64,000 nucleotides of DNA from Angiostrongylus vasorum (GCA_018806985.1 JADANN010000410.1:1-64000), one strand, 5' to 3'. Shown: positions 47,625 through 60,599, numbered from the stretch's first letter. The notes: a model not told the origin generated them from the letters alone. Numbers and translations are program-made.

Positions 47625-49374
47625 CTACGTTTGAGTATTTTGAACATTGCTAACTGTCACCTTTCTAGCTCTTGTTCCTCTCGTGACGTAGTCCTCAGGC
47701 AGTCGAAGCGCCCATCGTTTGTATCCGAGATTAGCTGTCTGTTTTTCATCCATGCCACAGTTATGATGAATCGTCATAAATGGCTGAATTTCGGTTTGAG
47801 TTGACGGAAATCTCGCCGTGCTTCCTTCGAGTTGAAACATTCCACTTTCATATGTAAATTTCTGGTCGAGTAGCTGAGAAAGGTCTGAAAAATTGCTTAA
47901 AATGTTCGTATATACTTCATAGCGAAAGGCCGAAAGACTAGTGAAAGAAATATGAAAACCGATAATTTCATTACCGTCTGCTGCATCTTTTTGGTAGACG
48001 CGGAACAAGCGGATAGTGCCGCCCTTCATTCCTTTGTTGCCGCACAATAGTGTCCCTTTGACAGCCATCGATCTAAGCTCGGTTACTTTTTTTAATTGCC
48101 GGCTTTTAGTGCATTTGTATGATATTGCTTTCAAATCTGAATCTTGCATTCTTATCTTTTCGTTTTATTTCCTACAGTGCTTTTTTCGAATACAACATTC
48201 CGCTGCCTCTCGGCGAGAAATGAGGATGGCTCAGTTAGTTGTGCAATTGCAGGTACCTACCGATCCGGAAGAGACCAATGTTCGAAGTCATTTTAGAAGC
48301 TTGAAGCCTCGTCCAGCTTCTGTTGTAGACAATATTCGGCTGATCTTTGACCAGCTAGTAAACACACCGACACGTTGTCCCTGCTGTGCGTATTATGCTA
48401 TGCTTTCGAATGGCACCTATGCGCAGCCACTGGAGGGCCCCATGTACCATTATTTTGTACAAAAAGGGTATCAGGGATAATGACTCTTGCAATATGATGA
48501 AATTACTGAGTTTGCTGCACAAAGCCCTTTCTCGAGTAATAGCTCCATGCGCATCGTGAGGCACTTGTGTGAAACTGAGCGCAAAGACAGATCTGGATTT
48601 TGCGTCCAGGTTTCGCTGATCTCAGCGAAATCGCCACAGAAATGATCATCCTTCGTTTTTGCAATTTATACTGCCCCTCGAAGGTTCCAAACTCTCTCTC
48701 GTCATCAGCCACTCTCAGATGAAGAAAAGAACCCGTAGTCACATTGTGCTATTCATAGCAATTTGACGTAACTGAGATGGCAACTAAGGGCGCGTGTTGA
48801 GTAGTGGTTAGAGGTGCGCTGCAATATACCCTGACTTCGTTACCAGTTCGATCCTGCGCTTAAGGCTCTCAGGCTTCCTCCATCCACCCAGGATAGGTAA
48901 ATCGGTGCGAGACTTCTTTAGGGAGATATCAGCAATCAGTTCACACATTGGTAGACCACTGCTAATCGCTGTATGGCCCAGACTTGCATCAAATCGCTTC
49001 TATTAAGTTCAATGCGTGGGGTATCCTTTAAGACTTGATTAAGGCCAAACGCTTTGTCTGATATAAATTGTAAGATGACAAGCATTTAACGTTTCATGGA
49101 AGTCACTTCCAGGAACGTGAGTTTTATTCGTCTTTTTTTTTTCTTTATTAATGCGCTTCGAATATTGGTACAGTCTTTAACTAAATGTTCTCCTAGATGT
49201 TCTCAACGGTAACCGAAGGTAGTATTAAACATGTCTTGAATTATACTTTCTTTGCAAGACATTGTTGGCGATATCATACCGATTAGCCACGTTTGACGGA
49301 ATGTCGAGGTCACCAATACTTGCGGCAAATGGAACGACAAGTAACGAAGCCAGTACTAGCATATCTGCAAGCAT
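47625..49374 (-). CDS. Transthyretin-like (TTL) family secreted protein
   Basis: A three-exon gene. Exon 1 (49,280-49,374) encodes a signal peptide, MLADMLVLASLLVVPFAAS. The second Met (49,362) gives a tighter signal and has TTGCAG two bases upstream, a possible trans-splice acceptor. Exon 2 (47,975-48,072) gives SMAVKGTLLCGNK, matching the family's VKGxLLCG start of the fold. Exon 3 (47,625-47,884) has LLDQKFTYESGMFQLEG, IQPFMTIHHNC and KRWALRLPEDYV before TAG. Phases agree at both introns (CG|A; G|AC); introns are 1,207 and 90 nt with GT-AG ends. Spliced length is 150 aa (146 from the second Met), normal for TTL proteins. These are nematode-expanded, secreted beta-sandwich proteins of the transthyretin-related fold; the ligand is usually unknown. 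Exon joins were inferred by eye. Confidence 0.88.
48220..48480 (+). CDS. Small ORF nested in the TTL gene's first intron, opposite strand
   Basis: Starting at 48,220 the frame encodes 86 residues. It begins MRMAQLVVQLQVPTDPEETN and continues RSLKPRPASVVDNIRLIF, NTPTRCPCCAYYAMLSNG and PMYHYFVQKGYQG to TAA. The frame extends upstream to a good acceptor, TTTCCTACAG, ending at 48,178. This could be a trans-splice site, or the splice site of an exon whose partner is not seen. Composition looks coding, with a CPCC motif, but I know no family. It lies wholly inside the 1,207-nt intron of the minus-strand TTL gene. Chance ORF or relic of an inserted sequence are the alternatives. Confidence 0.4.
   Translation: MRMAQLVVQLQVPTDPEETNVRSHFRSLKPRPASVVDNIRLIFDQLVNTPTRCPCCAYYAMLSNGTYAQPLEGPMYHYFVQKGYQG
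48786..48990 (+). mobile_element. tRNA-derived SINE
   Basis: The head has A-box-like GAGTAGTGGTTAGAGG and B box AGTTCGATCC, then a body CATCCACCCAGGATAGGTAA and GCGAGACTTC. The same head/body order occurs at 62,700-63,060 and, diverged, in the palindrome arms. It sits in the TTL first intron. RNA polymerase III promoter boxes of tRNA type are the family hallmark. Confidence 0.65.
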
Positions 49375-49379
49375 CCAAG

Positions 49380-51660
49380 TAAATATGGTTCCGTTGCAGG
49401 CCTAATGTGTATATTAAAGAATAAGGTCGAAGTAGCAGTGCATTCAAGATACGTGATGTGGGCGTACGAATGTGGAACGAAATCGGATAGTAGCACTATC
49501 GAAAACGGTGCAGCTATCGTCTGTTTACATAGCATGAACTCCTTTCACTGATAAGAGACCATCAGAGGTTGACTCTATTATGATGTGCGCTGACTACTTC
49601 ATCATTAAGTACTTTCCAATTCCAACTATCTACTAGTCTGTCGTGCATAAGTACTTCCAAACAAGCATCATAGTATGGTGAATATTCAAGTAGGATGGTC
49701 CCATTCATCCTCCAGTTGCTCGTAGAATATAAAGAAATGAAAGGTATTCTATTTGTCGATGAATAAAAAGGTTATTCTAAGCCAACAAATTCTTCCAACA
49801 GTTTGCTTCCTAACTTTAGTAGCAATCAGTGCGTTGATGCTGGTTTTTCCACCACATATAAAAAAATGAACTCGTATAAGCTTATAAAAGTGCTTTCGTG
49901 CTATTTATCCCTTATAAACGCCTGAAATAGACGGTTTGGGATTGCTTGTCTTCAGTTGTAAGATTTCGTAAATAGTGGACTCTAGATATCTCTACATTTC
50001 ATGTGATTAAGAGCCACTATTTTATGAAATAAGTAGTATGGTAAAGCGCTCAGCGTTGATCAATCAGAAATCGTCATGCATTTGACTTCACTAATTTTCG
50101 TAAAAGTGATTCTAATGAATTTCGACGGCCTTTCTGATGGAAATATGCCGACCGAAAATAGATGGACGACTTATGTATCACGAGGAGAGATATCGAAACA
50201 AGAAACACATGTGCATTGCAACCATTGCGCTACAGTGTTCCATAAAAAAATACTCCGTAGTTCTCTAAGATAAAACTTATGGGTGCTTACAGTGCAAAGC
50301 TGTACCTTATTAGTTTATGTCAACATTTGCTAGTGGGCAATGTTACATCACTCTGTAACGGCGAAACAGAGGATTAGACGTAACCACTGTTGAAAGCAAA
50401 TGTATCACCCTTTTCTATTGCCAGAAATAAACAAAACAAACAATGTTATTTGCATCATTATAGAATTATAAATGCAAGTTTGAGAACATAGAACCATGCG
50501 ATCACAACGGCAATGATTTAATGTCACAAATAAGAAAAAATCATAACTGATTAGGATATCTTGTAGAGAAAAGAAACAACTCTGAAAAAATTCAAGAGCT
50601 GATGCATGTGAATCTTAAAACCGGTCGATTCGTAGGCTCCTTGTAAATGGAAGAAAAGATTTACAAAAAAAAAACAAAATGAAATAGAACAAAAACAAAA
50701 GGAAAAACAAGGACAAAAATAATGATGTATAGTCGTATTGACTGCTACCGGAAAAAGAATACAATATCATGTGACCTGAGTTAAAATAAGCGAATCGATT
50801 CAAGGAAGAAATGCATAGGCACTTGAATGCGAATTTGATGATAGGTGATAAAAGTTGGCAGCAAAAAAAAAAACGAGCAACTATGATAAAAAGTCATAAT
50901 GAACGCATTGAATTAGTAAAACAAGTGTAGAAATGCAAAAGGAAAAGCGTGAACAAATGCCCAAATCAAACTTAGTTCTGAAAATGAAGAAAAGAAAAAA
51001 AAAAAGATAGAGCAAGCTATTACCGTCAATATTCTACCGGACAAGCAATACACTTGAGAACCGTGAACAAAACACTGGTAGTGAATGAGCAGATCTAACG
51101 ATGTCTTCACCGGATAGATTGATTTAAAAAAAACCCTAGCACCTCATACTCTCAATTAGTAATCTTCTAAACCAGGAAAAAAGAACAGAAAAAAATCTTT
51201 TAAATGCTTTACAATATCGTATCAGTAGAGATTTGTTGTAGTTTCAGCAGTTTCCAACTTTAGGTTACCCTCATTCATTTCTGCAGAGAGGTTCACCGGA
51301 TAGGACTTCTTAGCCTGGAATATTCTGCACTCAAACAAACATCCCATGAAGAAATACATGTTTATGTAAAATCACCTTGAATCAGTTGAACACAGGAATT
51401 CTGGATCAAAAAGACCATTTTTTCTGTTCTTTTAGCATATTTAGTACTTCGACAGCCCCAATACACAATTTCTGCAGTCCCAGTACAAAACCCACTTGAC
51501 CTCTATTTTACTTATACTGTGAAATATAGAGATAACCAAGTCAAAATGTATAAAGAACGTTTCCATATCGTCGCCATAGCGCTTTCGTAAATCAGAATTA
51601 ATTCCGCAGTCTTATAGAGAAGCTTTTTCCCTTCTCTCTTCTTTCTCTTTCAGGAAAGCG
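49380..51660. other. Intergenic, no gene recognised
   Basis: AT-rich sequence upstream of the TTL gene. The open frame at 50,076-50,273 (+) ends with a CNHCATVFHKK motif that recalls a single zinc-knuckle pair, but there is no larger frame around it. From about 50,650 to 51,200 the plus strand is purine-rich with several A runs. No repeats of the families described elsewhere in the window. Confidence 0.5.
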
Positions 51661-52051
51661 GTAATCACTGTCACAGTTTTATTCTTAAATGCACTTCTGA
51701 ATGCAAATGTCTTCTCACTCTGTCTGCCTTCGCCAATGAATATTCTACGAGCTGTTGATACCACATTTCTGTGTTATGAAAAACCATCCACCAGAATAAA
51801 GCGATAAACCGCTAAGGGATTAGCTAAAAACCAACTTGGTCACACTATTTGTTAAAGTAACTTGATAATTTTGACACATTGGCGACCACATCTAGTTTCT
51901 CTCCGCTCGCCGCATGCGCTGCTCTCAACTCCTATGGTTCGAATTGCCTATCCAGAACAGAAACATCTTTCTGCCTTCTTATCAACAAGTCAACATGCTG
52001 CTCTATCAGTAAAGCAAACATCTCCGCCCGACTCATGGAGATGAAACTCAT
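51660..52051 (-). pseudogene. Possible decayed or fragmentary coding sequence
   Basis: Minus frame 51,932-52,051 encodes 39 residues (MSFISMSRAEMFALLIEQHV then DLLIRRQKDVSVLDRQ and FEP) before TAG. Reading past that stop, the same frame stays coding-like (ELRAAHAASGEKLDVVANVS) to about 51,850. Farther downstream, after an acceptor-like CATAACACAG, MWYQQLVEYSLAKADR is open near 51,780-51,680. Helical, charged composition, no family recognised. The in-frame TAG and missing donors argue for a pseudogene or an unresolved gene. Confidence 0.22.
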
Positions 52052-52059
52052 CGTAATAA

Positions 52060-53440
52060 TTGTTTACTGCTAATTGTAGTGGTCTAGTTTATAGCGTCTC
52101 TACGCCATATCGAGTGGAATATCTGTGACAGGGAAGGTATTGATTAAGCAGCTGATTCAGGGCAAAATGTACAACAGAAAAAATCTGTACGGTAAAAGAA
52201 TTAATCGGGAAGAACACATATTCAAATTAATAAGAATGGTCTCCAACGTGAATAAACATCTTTATATAAAGGTACAAAAAGGAAATTTGGTATACATGCA
52301 GCATTTGCTTCTAATTATCGAGGTAAATGATAAGGAACGATGCGCTCGTCATTAATTACTTCCTTATGGATGCGGTATGCATTCGATTCTATTGAGTATT
52401 GTACAAGTGGTTGAAGGTTGAATGAATAGTTGATCAACACGGTAAACGACATCCGGAGTCTACCAATGTATCACTTCCATGCTTTTATGTTTCTAGACAA
52501 GTTTGATACGAATTTACTGAGCGCGGGAGGATGGTGGATTTGGTTAACCCGAGGAGCCGAACAGGATGCTACGCACCACTAACCAGCACGCTAAGTGCAA
52601 CCTAATTTTCTTGAAATAAGCCCAAAATTCAGTTGATTGATAACTCCAGAACAGATCAGTTGCTTGCATAAAGTGCATCACTATTATGATCTTCAGTCCT
52701 CTCTATGATAGAGAGCATCAACAAAGCTTCCCTTCACTCTTTTCGCAAGTCAAAGCCGGTGAATAAACTCTATCAGTTCCAGAAATATGAAGAACATCAC
52801 ATCTTTGGTGTTAGACCTTTTACTACTACTATTTCTGCGAGAAGGTAACCACAGGTATCCTAACGGGCTCAGTAGAGCTATGTGGAACTCTGAGATGCTA
52901 CCAGAACAATAGTGACTTCTGAGAGTTCTTTGCTCCCAGTTGGGCATTCGAACGGAAATGCCAAACTACTTCTCAACATTCGACATCTTCTTGCGCAAAT
53001 GAGCTTTCTTTGTAAGATTTCGCAGCTCAACAGATCCAAGAAGATTTTTTAGTTATGATGAGGTGGTGGTAAGCCATTTGAGTTTCTGAATAACCTTAAT
53101 TTTATTTTATTTTACCTTCTAGAGGAAATATTAGTGAACGAGTGAACACCTACAATTTTATAAAATCATATCGGTAATGAATTCGGACATATGAAGAATA
53201 ATTATTCAAAAGTGAATGCTCCATCCAAAGAAGGATTCTCTTGTTCGACCCTTTAAAATTGCGTAGCGTCCTTTCTTCGCTGACGTGCAAGCTAGCAATT
53301 CCAGCCATTGTGACATTGCTAACTCTCCACAAAAAAGCATAAAAGAAAATAAACCAATAAATTAATAGTTAAAACAACACCAAGCGTTAAAAGAGTGAGC
53401 AAGCAGAATTCACAATGTTCAGTTTTCTATTCAGCATTAC
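52060..53440. other. Intergenic, 3' side of the POU gene
   Basis: No gene supported. The open frame at 52,125-52,355 (+) is lysine-rich and simple in composition. Around 52,540-52,600 a weak tRNA-like head (minus-strand TGGTTAGTGG) may be another SINE trace. The POU gene's stop at 53,444 faces this region. Confidence 0.5.
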
Positions 53441-53443
53441 ATT

Positions 53444-56400
53444 TTATGTAACGAATACCTTTGTTCTGCACGATGAATGTATCATTGGAAACAGATCCTC
53501 AGAGCGACGTAATTTTTGGCGACGGTTACAGAACCATACACGAACCACCTAAAAAGTGCTGTATAAGAAATATGAATAAAATGAGACGAATACGTAAAGG
53601 TCAATTGATTCAAATCCCTTATTTTCTAGTCGTACGCGTGACGTTTGGTTATTAACTAGAGGAACAAGATTCTTGACCAAATAATAAACATACAAGTGTT
53701 ATTAACATTCTGTGGTTATAGTTGTAATTTCAACTTATTATTTACTGCCTACTCTTTTCATGGCAGAGTATATCGCGAAATATATAAGTGAGTTGCCGAT
53801 GTGGGGTCCCCAAATCAATCCCACCGACGGCTTATTGCTAATGGCACTGATCGGTAGAAATCGCTGATAGACAGGCGATACGAAGGACCCGCGTGGTGTA
53901 ATGTGAACGCGTTACTCCCCGCAAAGCACAACAGCGCGTTCGTTCCCCACCGCAAACAACTGCGGTCCGGACTTTTGCAAATATCTCAGCATCATAGAAG
54001 TCACATTATGTGGTAATTTAGTGATCGTTCGTGCAATTCAACATTCGGCACAGTAAATGGGTGTCCAAGAAGAATAAGTGTACTGCTGGTCCTTACCTCA
54101 TTTTGCCATTTACGCTAATCAACATGTTGCTCAATCTGTCAAACATCGCCTTGTCAAAATTCAACAAAATTTACTAGAAATCAATAACCCAGAGCATTCC
54201 AGACCACTGCTAATCAATAACAACCTTGTAGCACAAGCAGAAAAGAAAATTATCATAAGCATAGAGATGGCACTAAAGCCCTCGACTGTCACCAAACTTG
54301 TAAATGTCTGATGAGCTATAATAAGGGTGGTTCGTCTCACATACTTTCACAATGAACATACTTCTTCCAATTTGAGAGCAACTTTCTCATCTCAGATGGG
54401 AAATGGCTGAAAGTTGGGACACCTTCTGAAAATGAATTTTGCCGAAAGCAAACTTCTGCATTGTTCAACAGCTTATAACGTAAATGGCATTTGTGACGCC
54501 TTCCACAGCAAGCATGAAGAAGCGTAGATAAAAATTCCTTATTGAAAGCTTTTGACTTTGCGAATTTGTGAAACAACATCTATTGATAGCGTAACAAATA
54601 AAGATGTGCCTTGAGCACTGCTCCATCGCATCCTAAGAAGACTCAACGTCTGCAGCGATCGATAGAACTAGCTGAAAGACATGCGAAACGAAGGACTCGC
54701 ATGGTGTGGTGGTGAACGCGTTAGCCCCTGGAAAGGATAGTAGCGCGTTGGTACCCCATCACAGACACCTGCTGTCCGAAGTTTTAGAAATATGGCAGCA
54801 ATATTGTGGTTGTATTTCGCTTAATACCTTGCCATAAATATTGTAAAAGGCAGAAAATAAAGTGTAAACATTGTAAATCCAACTACAGCCTCCAGCTTAA
54901 CTGGGTTCGTTGCCGATTTGGGCTCCCAAAATCAATCCCTCTGACGGGTGATTGCTGATGGCAGAGATCGATGGAAATGGGTAGAAAGGCGAAACGATGG
55001 ACGAGCATGGTGTTGTGGTGAAGGCGTTGCTCCCCGGAAAGGATGATAGCGCGTTCGTTCCCCACCGCAGTCACCTGCGTTCCAGAGTTTTGCAAATATC
55101 TCAGCAATATTGTAGTTGTATTTTGCTTAATACCTTGCCATAAAAATTATAGAAGGCAGAAAGTAAAAAGTAAACATTGATATCGACATACTTCATGATA
55201 GAGTTTTACAGTGTGAAACGGCCGACTCCATAGTCTTTCCCCTTTCTAATGTCTAGTGGAGACAGATGTCCCAATTTAGCTGATCTCAACAAAGAAATAT
55301 CTAGCAAAACAACGAAGGTACACAAAATTTAATATGTTCAACACATGCTTCTGAAAATTCAGTGGCAATCATAGAAAGGAACAACAGAGCAAAATTGAAA
55401 AACAGCGGAAAACTGGCAGTGGGATAAAAGAACTCATAGTCACACACTCACATCAGCTTGCGTGTCTCGCCTAAGTATGGATACAGATTATGGACACCCG
55501 ACAAGTCACAAGAAACCAGTATGTTTTCTTTTCTAGGTACTCTGAGTAAAATGTGGCTCTATTTATTCAGATAATTCCATCTTTTTTTTATTGTAGAAGA
55601 GATTTTTAAGCTTTTGTATTTAAGCCAATATAATTGTTGTAAACCGACCCTCATTTAATCTCAGTATGAATAAACATTGAAATGAGATACATTAAACCGA
55701 TATCTTTCAGCACATAAAAAGGATAAAGCTCTCGGCGTTCATCACTTCCTGAGGGATGTGCCATGCATTCGACTTCATTAAGCATCGTTTGGAGCTCATT
55801 GAATGCATATCTGCCCTTTACAATGACTAGCGGTGGCCTATAGATGTATTGAGCCAATGCTGCTATCCAAAGTCTGGGACCAATTTGCCGAGCCCGGGGG
55901 ACGCAAGGATTGGTGGGCCAGGGGCGGGGATCGATTCCACTTGTGTGTTGCAGGGCGCCCCCGACCACTGTGCCACACGCGTCGCCCTATTGTTAATACA
56001 TATTTAAAATTGGAAGAATATTGCAAAGCAGTTACACATAAGATTAAAAAAGAGATCAAGAGAGTAGGTGAAACAGAGAAGGAGAGAGGTCTTCATTATG
56101 AATCACACCCGTCTTAAACTTCTCAAAAAAAAAGTGATCGAAAAATCGTTATCAGCTGTCGAATGATCAGCCTCATCGTCACGTGTTAAGCATCGCAGAG
56201 TTGATCAAATGCAAATTTAACCTATACAATGACTTACGAGATTCTTGCTGAGATATCGAGCGAGAGCTCTTTTTATCCCTAACGCGTACCAAACTTCCAA
56301 GTCGGGAGGGAAGAAAAGACTGGTTTACCTAGTATGCGGTATCTAACAAAAGACCATGTAAGTGTGTATTCCTGCGCTTCTCCTACGACTACGCCACATG

Positions 56401-59400
56401 TGTCTTATTATTATACTATATATATATAAATGTTTTGCACTAAAATATTCAGAATCTCCAATGTTCCTTCAAGAGCAAATGCATGCTCGTGTAATCCTAG
56501 TCAAGAATATATAAATATGGAAGAATATTTCCCAAAAGAAACGTAAAAAAACAGTTCTCTTTAACTAAATTCTTTTTCCGAAAATCATTAGAACGGCTTC
56601 AGTTGTCTGCTACTCAAGAAAAGCAAGGAACACGAATGACTGAGAGCCCCTATGAATTTCCAATATTGTAGTTAAGAAGAAACCACATACATCTCTTTCC
56701 AAATCAAGTGCGTTCGCTATTCTCACCATTTCTTCATGCCCTGGGCGAGGATTTGCCAGAAAAAAATTATCCAGACATTTACGCTGAAAGCAATGAAATA
56801 CATTTTTCCGATAGCAGCAATGCTTTGTTTAATTCTGTACTTGTTCAGCTCAAACATCAAGCATACCAAATTTTTTTTCTTGTGGAAAACTATAAATCCA
56901 GTATCCGATAAGCTACAGTTAAAACTGCCAAGCAGAAAATGAGATATATAACGTATAATGACAGTAAGTAACCTGTGAGAGGTCGAGATTTGTGCGCTTT
57001 CGACGTCTCTTCATAAGCGGCTCAATGCTTGTTGGTCTATGAATCGGCAACTCGTCCACACAATCCTCCATTTTGTCCTTAGAAAATACCAGTCTTTGTT
57101 TAAAGGACAACTCGTAAAATCTTTAAGCATCTTATACTGTGCACGTCTGCAGAGAATCCAACTATCGATCAATGCGCAGAAAATGCATGGAACTGCACTA
57201 AGCGACCGATCATGAAAGCTGCATTAGCAGAGCATTATGCGGCATCGTTAATTCGAGGTGTCACGATCATCATTATCATTCAAAGGACAATTGAATATCA
57301 TATCACATAAACGCATCTATGTGACAAAGGCACTACGCTGTGTACCACACCAAGTGGTGTATAAGGCTGCTTAATACAGTTCCTATTGCTTCCAAATTCT
57401 TTCCACCTTCGAAATTTCGATGATTCGTAGTTCTTCAACGTTTGCACCGTTGGCTACTGCTGCTTCCTGGCCCTCCAACCATTCCTTCAGAAGCGGGCGA
57501 AGTTTGCACATATTTTTGAAGGAGAGGTTCATCGCCTCGAAGCGAGATATGGTAGTTTGTGAGAAATCGGTGCCATACTTCCGACCAAGCGCAAGACCAA
57601 CATCACCTTGTGTATAACCTTAATAAATAATGGGATCTGACAGTCACTGGAACAAAAAGCTATTTGAATATTCGTTTACCTAGTTTTATGCGTTGCTTTT
57701 TAAAATGCTGTGCGAAACCTTCCAGATCATCGATTTCCGGCCTTGAATTTTTCAAAGTCGAGGTCGATGCCTAAATAATCCTTCATATGAAGTAAAAATT
57801 GACCCATAGCAAGCATTCTGCTGTGAAGAATCAAATTCTAAAGTACCAAAACGTTTTGAAACCGAAATCATATCATGCATGTCAATATCATGGACTCCAC
57901 ATAAGTACCAATTTATACAAATTGTACGCAAAAATTTGAAAGCTGAGTGCGCTTTTAACGCAAAAATAATGGACTTACAGAAAAGTCGTCAAAAAGTTTG
58001 CGCTTGACAGGTGGTCGGAACGACATTCGAGGAAATGCTCGAAAAAGGGAGGAGTTGAGCATGGTGTCCATATCTGACTGATTCCACTGACTCACCGGTC
58101 GCGCTGCCAACGACAATGGATTCAGGAGACCATTTTGCCCATCTACTTGCTTGGAATGCATCTCATTCGGTGATCGTATGCATACATCTACTTGTTCTTT
58201 GACGGTATTTAGAAGTACAGCGCTGTTTTCCGGCGTTATTTCCAAGGCATTTTCCGGCAGCACGACAAGGAATCGATCAGATGTGATTGAAGGTGATCCA
58301 GGCGCCGTTTTCAGAGAAGATGGTGGTGGAATCGTTGGGACTCTGCCAGTACTGCTATGAGGTTCGCTGTGTTTTGTCCCCACGACTCTCTTGTCAGTAC
58401 TGCTCGCGTGTTCAACAGCTAATTTCGATAAGAAGCTGGTTAGCATGGAATACGTTTCAGAGAACGAATTCTCCAACGAATAGTCGATCTTACTCCGGCT
58501 CACTTTCAGAGGACACTGAAAGCGTAACAAAATTTTTTCTCGAGAATTTTTTTTAAAACCACTTCTGTGTTCCAACAAAAAAGTTCATTTCTAGTTATTT
58601 TTTATACTGCTTTCATTCTCGCAAATTTAGATTAATAACTTCAAATAATTAAGCTAATTTACGCCTACAATCTGACTATTCGGAAGAGAAACTGCTAAAG
58701 TGCATAATGTTGAAGAATCCTTACAGATTGCACTGACAAAATGGAGTCGAATTAGTAGAGTAGACTCCATGAAGAAGTATATTCGGTCTCGACCTTTGCA
58801 ATAAATTTCAATGCTTGTATTTGCCCATTTCAACATGCATGATCATTGCTTGGACCACGCCTTAGGAGAATCAAGCCTTCCATCCCTGCTGAGTCGCCAA
58901 ATGTGTAAAGGGCTTATCTAGGAAAACTCTCACCAAACCAATAAAGTTGGCAGTTCCACGAGTGAAGGACCTGGAACGCTCTAGAACGATGATTCGTAGA
59001 AAACGCATGCCCAACAATGTTCTTTAAGTCAGTGAGAAGACCATAAAATCAAGCAGATTCCACTAGCGAATCCAACCACCTCCACTGATGACATATGCAG
59101 GACAACGAAGTGAATAAGTGTTTGCAAACTCATAATAGGTGAAGATGGGCTAAATGAATAACTAAAGAATGCAGCGCCAATAGATATACACGTAACGTCT
59201 TCTATTTCATCCGTAAAAGAAAGTCTTCTATAGTGTAGACGGGTTGATTAATTTGGTGACGGAATTCTACCAATTATCGGGAACTTTGCTCCTGTAGAAC
59301 ACTAATAGGTTGCAATTCATCTTTACTTACTTGTTTCAATCCTAGTAATCAGCAAATTTATTCGCTAATAAGTGTATCATAAAGTTGAACTATAAAGAAA

Positions 59401-59786
59401 AAAGGAAACAAGACAAAACAGCATATGCAAAACAACATTGGAACTTTCCCGTAAGAAGCGCCAAAAGTCATTCTACATTTGTTGCATCATTCTGCTATAA
59501 AGTATGCCTCTAGCACTGACCGTTTTCGAAGATGGTCCTGAACTGCCAGAATCTTCCGCTGGAGCGTTGTTCATTAATGATGTAAATACTGCAAAAACAC
59601 TTCTACACTTTTTTTCTTTAACAATTGTATTCCCCTCATGTGTCCATATTTAATAGCAATCTTAAATACTCACTGGTTTGCGTCTGGTTTTTGGTACCTT
59701 CAGAAAAAGGAGCTTGTGCAGGTGCTCCAGAACGATATTGGTTAGCGAAAAATGGAGATGTGGACAGGTTCTGTATATTGTTGGCT
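53444..59786 (-). CDS. POU-homeodomain transcription factor, ceh-18-like (5' end not found)
   Basis: Eight exons on the minus strand, phases consistent throughout: 59,674-59,786; 59,521-59,588; 57,979-58,515; 57,680-57,770; 57,407-57,618; 56,973-57,077; 56,691-56,783; 53,444-53,548 (TAA). About 440 residues are visible. The N-terminal part is Ser/Pro/Gln-rich. The POU-specific domain begins [20 protein letters not shown] and continues [29 protein letters not shown] and [12 protein letters not shown] linker leads to the homeodomain: [29 protein letters not shown], then [15 protein letters not shown] with the POU-type Cys in the recognition helix. The TQGDVG and [11 protein letters not shown] wording is class II-like, and ceh-18 is the class II-related POU gene of Caenorhabditis, where it acts in gonad sheath and epidermis. 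It is a nuclear DNA-binding protein. The recognition-helix exon lies 3.1 kb from the previous exon, across repeats. All residues needed for binding appear present. First exon(s) unresolved. Confidence 0.88.
53735..54005. repeat. 300-bp dispersed repeat copy, rearranged, in a POU-gene intron
   Basis: Starts TTATTTACTGCCTACTC in forward orientation, then switches to an inverted body with GCGTTACTCCCCGC and CGCGTTCGTTCCCCACCGC, ending TTTTGCAAATATCTCAGCAT. Two pieces with opposite orientation are fused. Confidence 0.75.
54650..55170 (-). repeat. Tandem pair of the 300-bp dispersed repeat in a POU-gene intron
   Basis: Two inverted-orientation units, the first partial, step by about 300 bp. ACCTTGCCATAAATATTG at about 54,823 recurs as ACCTTGCCATAAAAATTA at about 55,131, each followed by AGGCAGAAA and GTAAACATTG. 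The bodies carry CGCATGGTGTGGTGGTGAAC and TTTTGCAAATATCTCAGCA. Tandem dimers also occur at 29,330 and 32,563. Confidence 0.8.
55840..55987 (-). mobile_element. tRNA-derived SINE in a POU-gene intron
   Basis: On the minus strand GGGCGACGCG begins the head. TGGCACAGTGG is a perfect A-box match, and GGAATCGATCC is a B-box-like motif. The body follows with GGCAAATTGGTCCCAGACTT. A diverged sibling is at 31,930-32,125. Confidence 0.7.
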
Positions 59787-60599
59787 TAAAAACGTGAAAA
59801 TTAAATCGAACATCACACCGCTTTAGGAAAACGTTCAGCAAAACTCAATTTAACTTAATTACATCTTTGCACACATCTTAACCTTCTTCAGTTATGAATG
59901 CAGCCTCATAAGCTCTCTACGGTCCACTGCCTCAAGCTCACCTAGTGTTCATTCTCATAGCACGGTCACCCAAGTTGAGAAGGCTATTCAATGTTTTCAA
60001 CAAGGTCAGCAACATTAACTGAAACTTACCAACCTGTGCAGCTATTTAGTATGAGTACGACATGTAGTTAGAAAAAGTAGTCGACAATGGAAATTCATGC
60101 ACAGATTTTATTTGCAGAACCCCAGCAGCAAAATATTTACGAAGGGCTTGTGAAGGAGTATGCAATGACGGGAATGGAAACCTTTCTTACCTCCTTTTCC
60201 CACATTTTTTAAATTAATACCCGCCCTTCAGGGAAAATCGCCAATATACAAGGGAACCGCCGAAAAGTATGACCCACAAGATTAATTATTATATCTCTAT
60301 AAGTACAAAGTGGTGCTTATTTAGCACTTTTACATAGGACGGAAAAATATTAGGTGAAATTTTTTCTCCATACAAATTGTCTATTGAGAATGCCATAAAG
60401 AAGACTACAAGTTTTTTTTATTAAGGAACTCCAAAACTGTGCAAAAAAAAGCGTTACAGGTTTTTAACATACGACATTTCCATACCGCCAGAGAATTGCT
60501 AAAGATGAAAGAAAAGGTACATCATCCGGTTTCATCGCTTGACATAGAAATACATATCTAACCACTGCGCTACATTGCCCTGCATCAAAATACAATGCA

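Noticed and set aside
51932..52051. In-frame TAG read-through or recoding in the 39-residue ORF that stays coding-like past its stop.
   Set aside because: No conserved context can be shown and the surrounding exons are unresolved; a pseudogene or missed intron is simpler.
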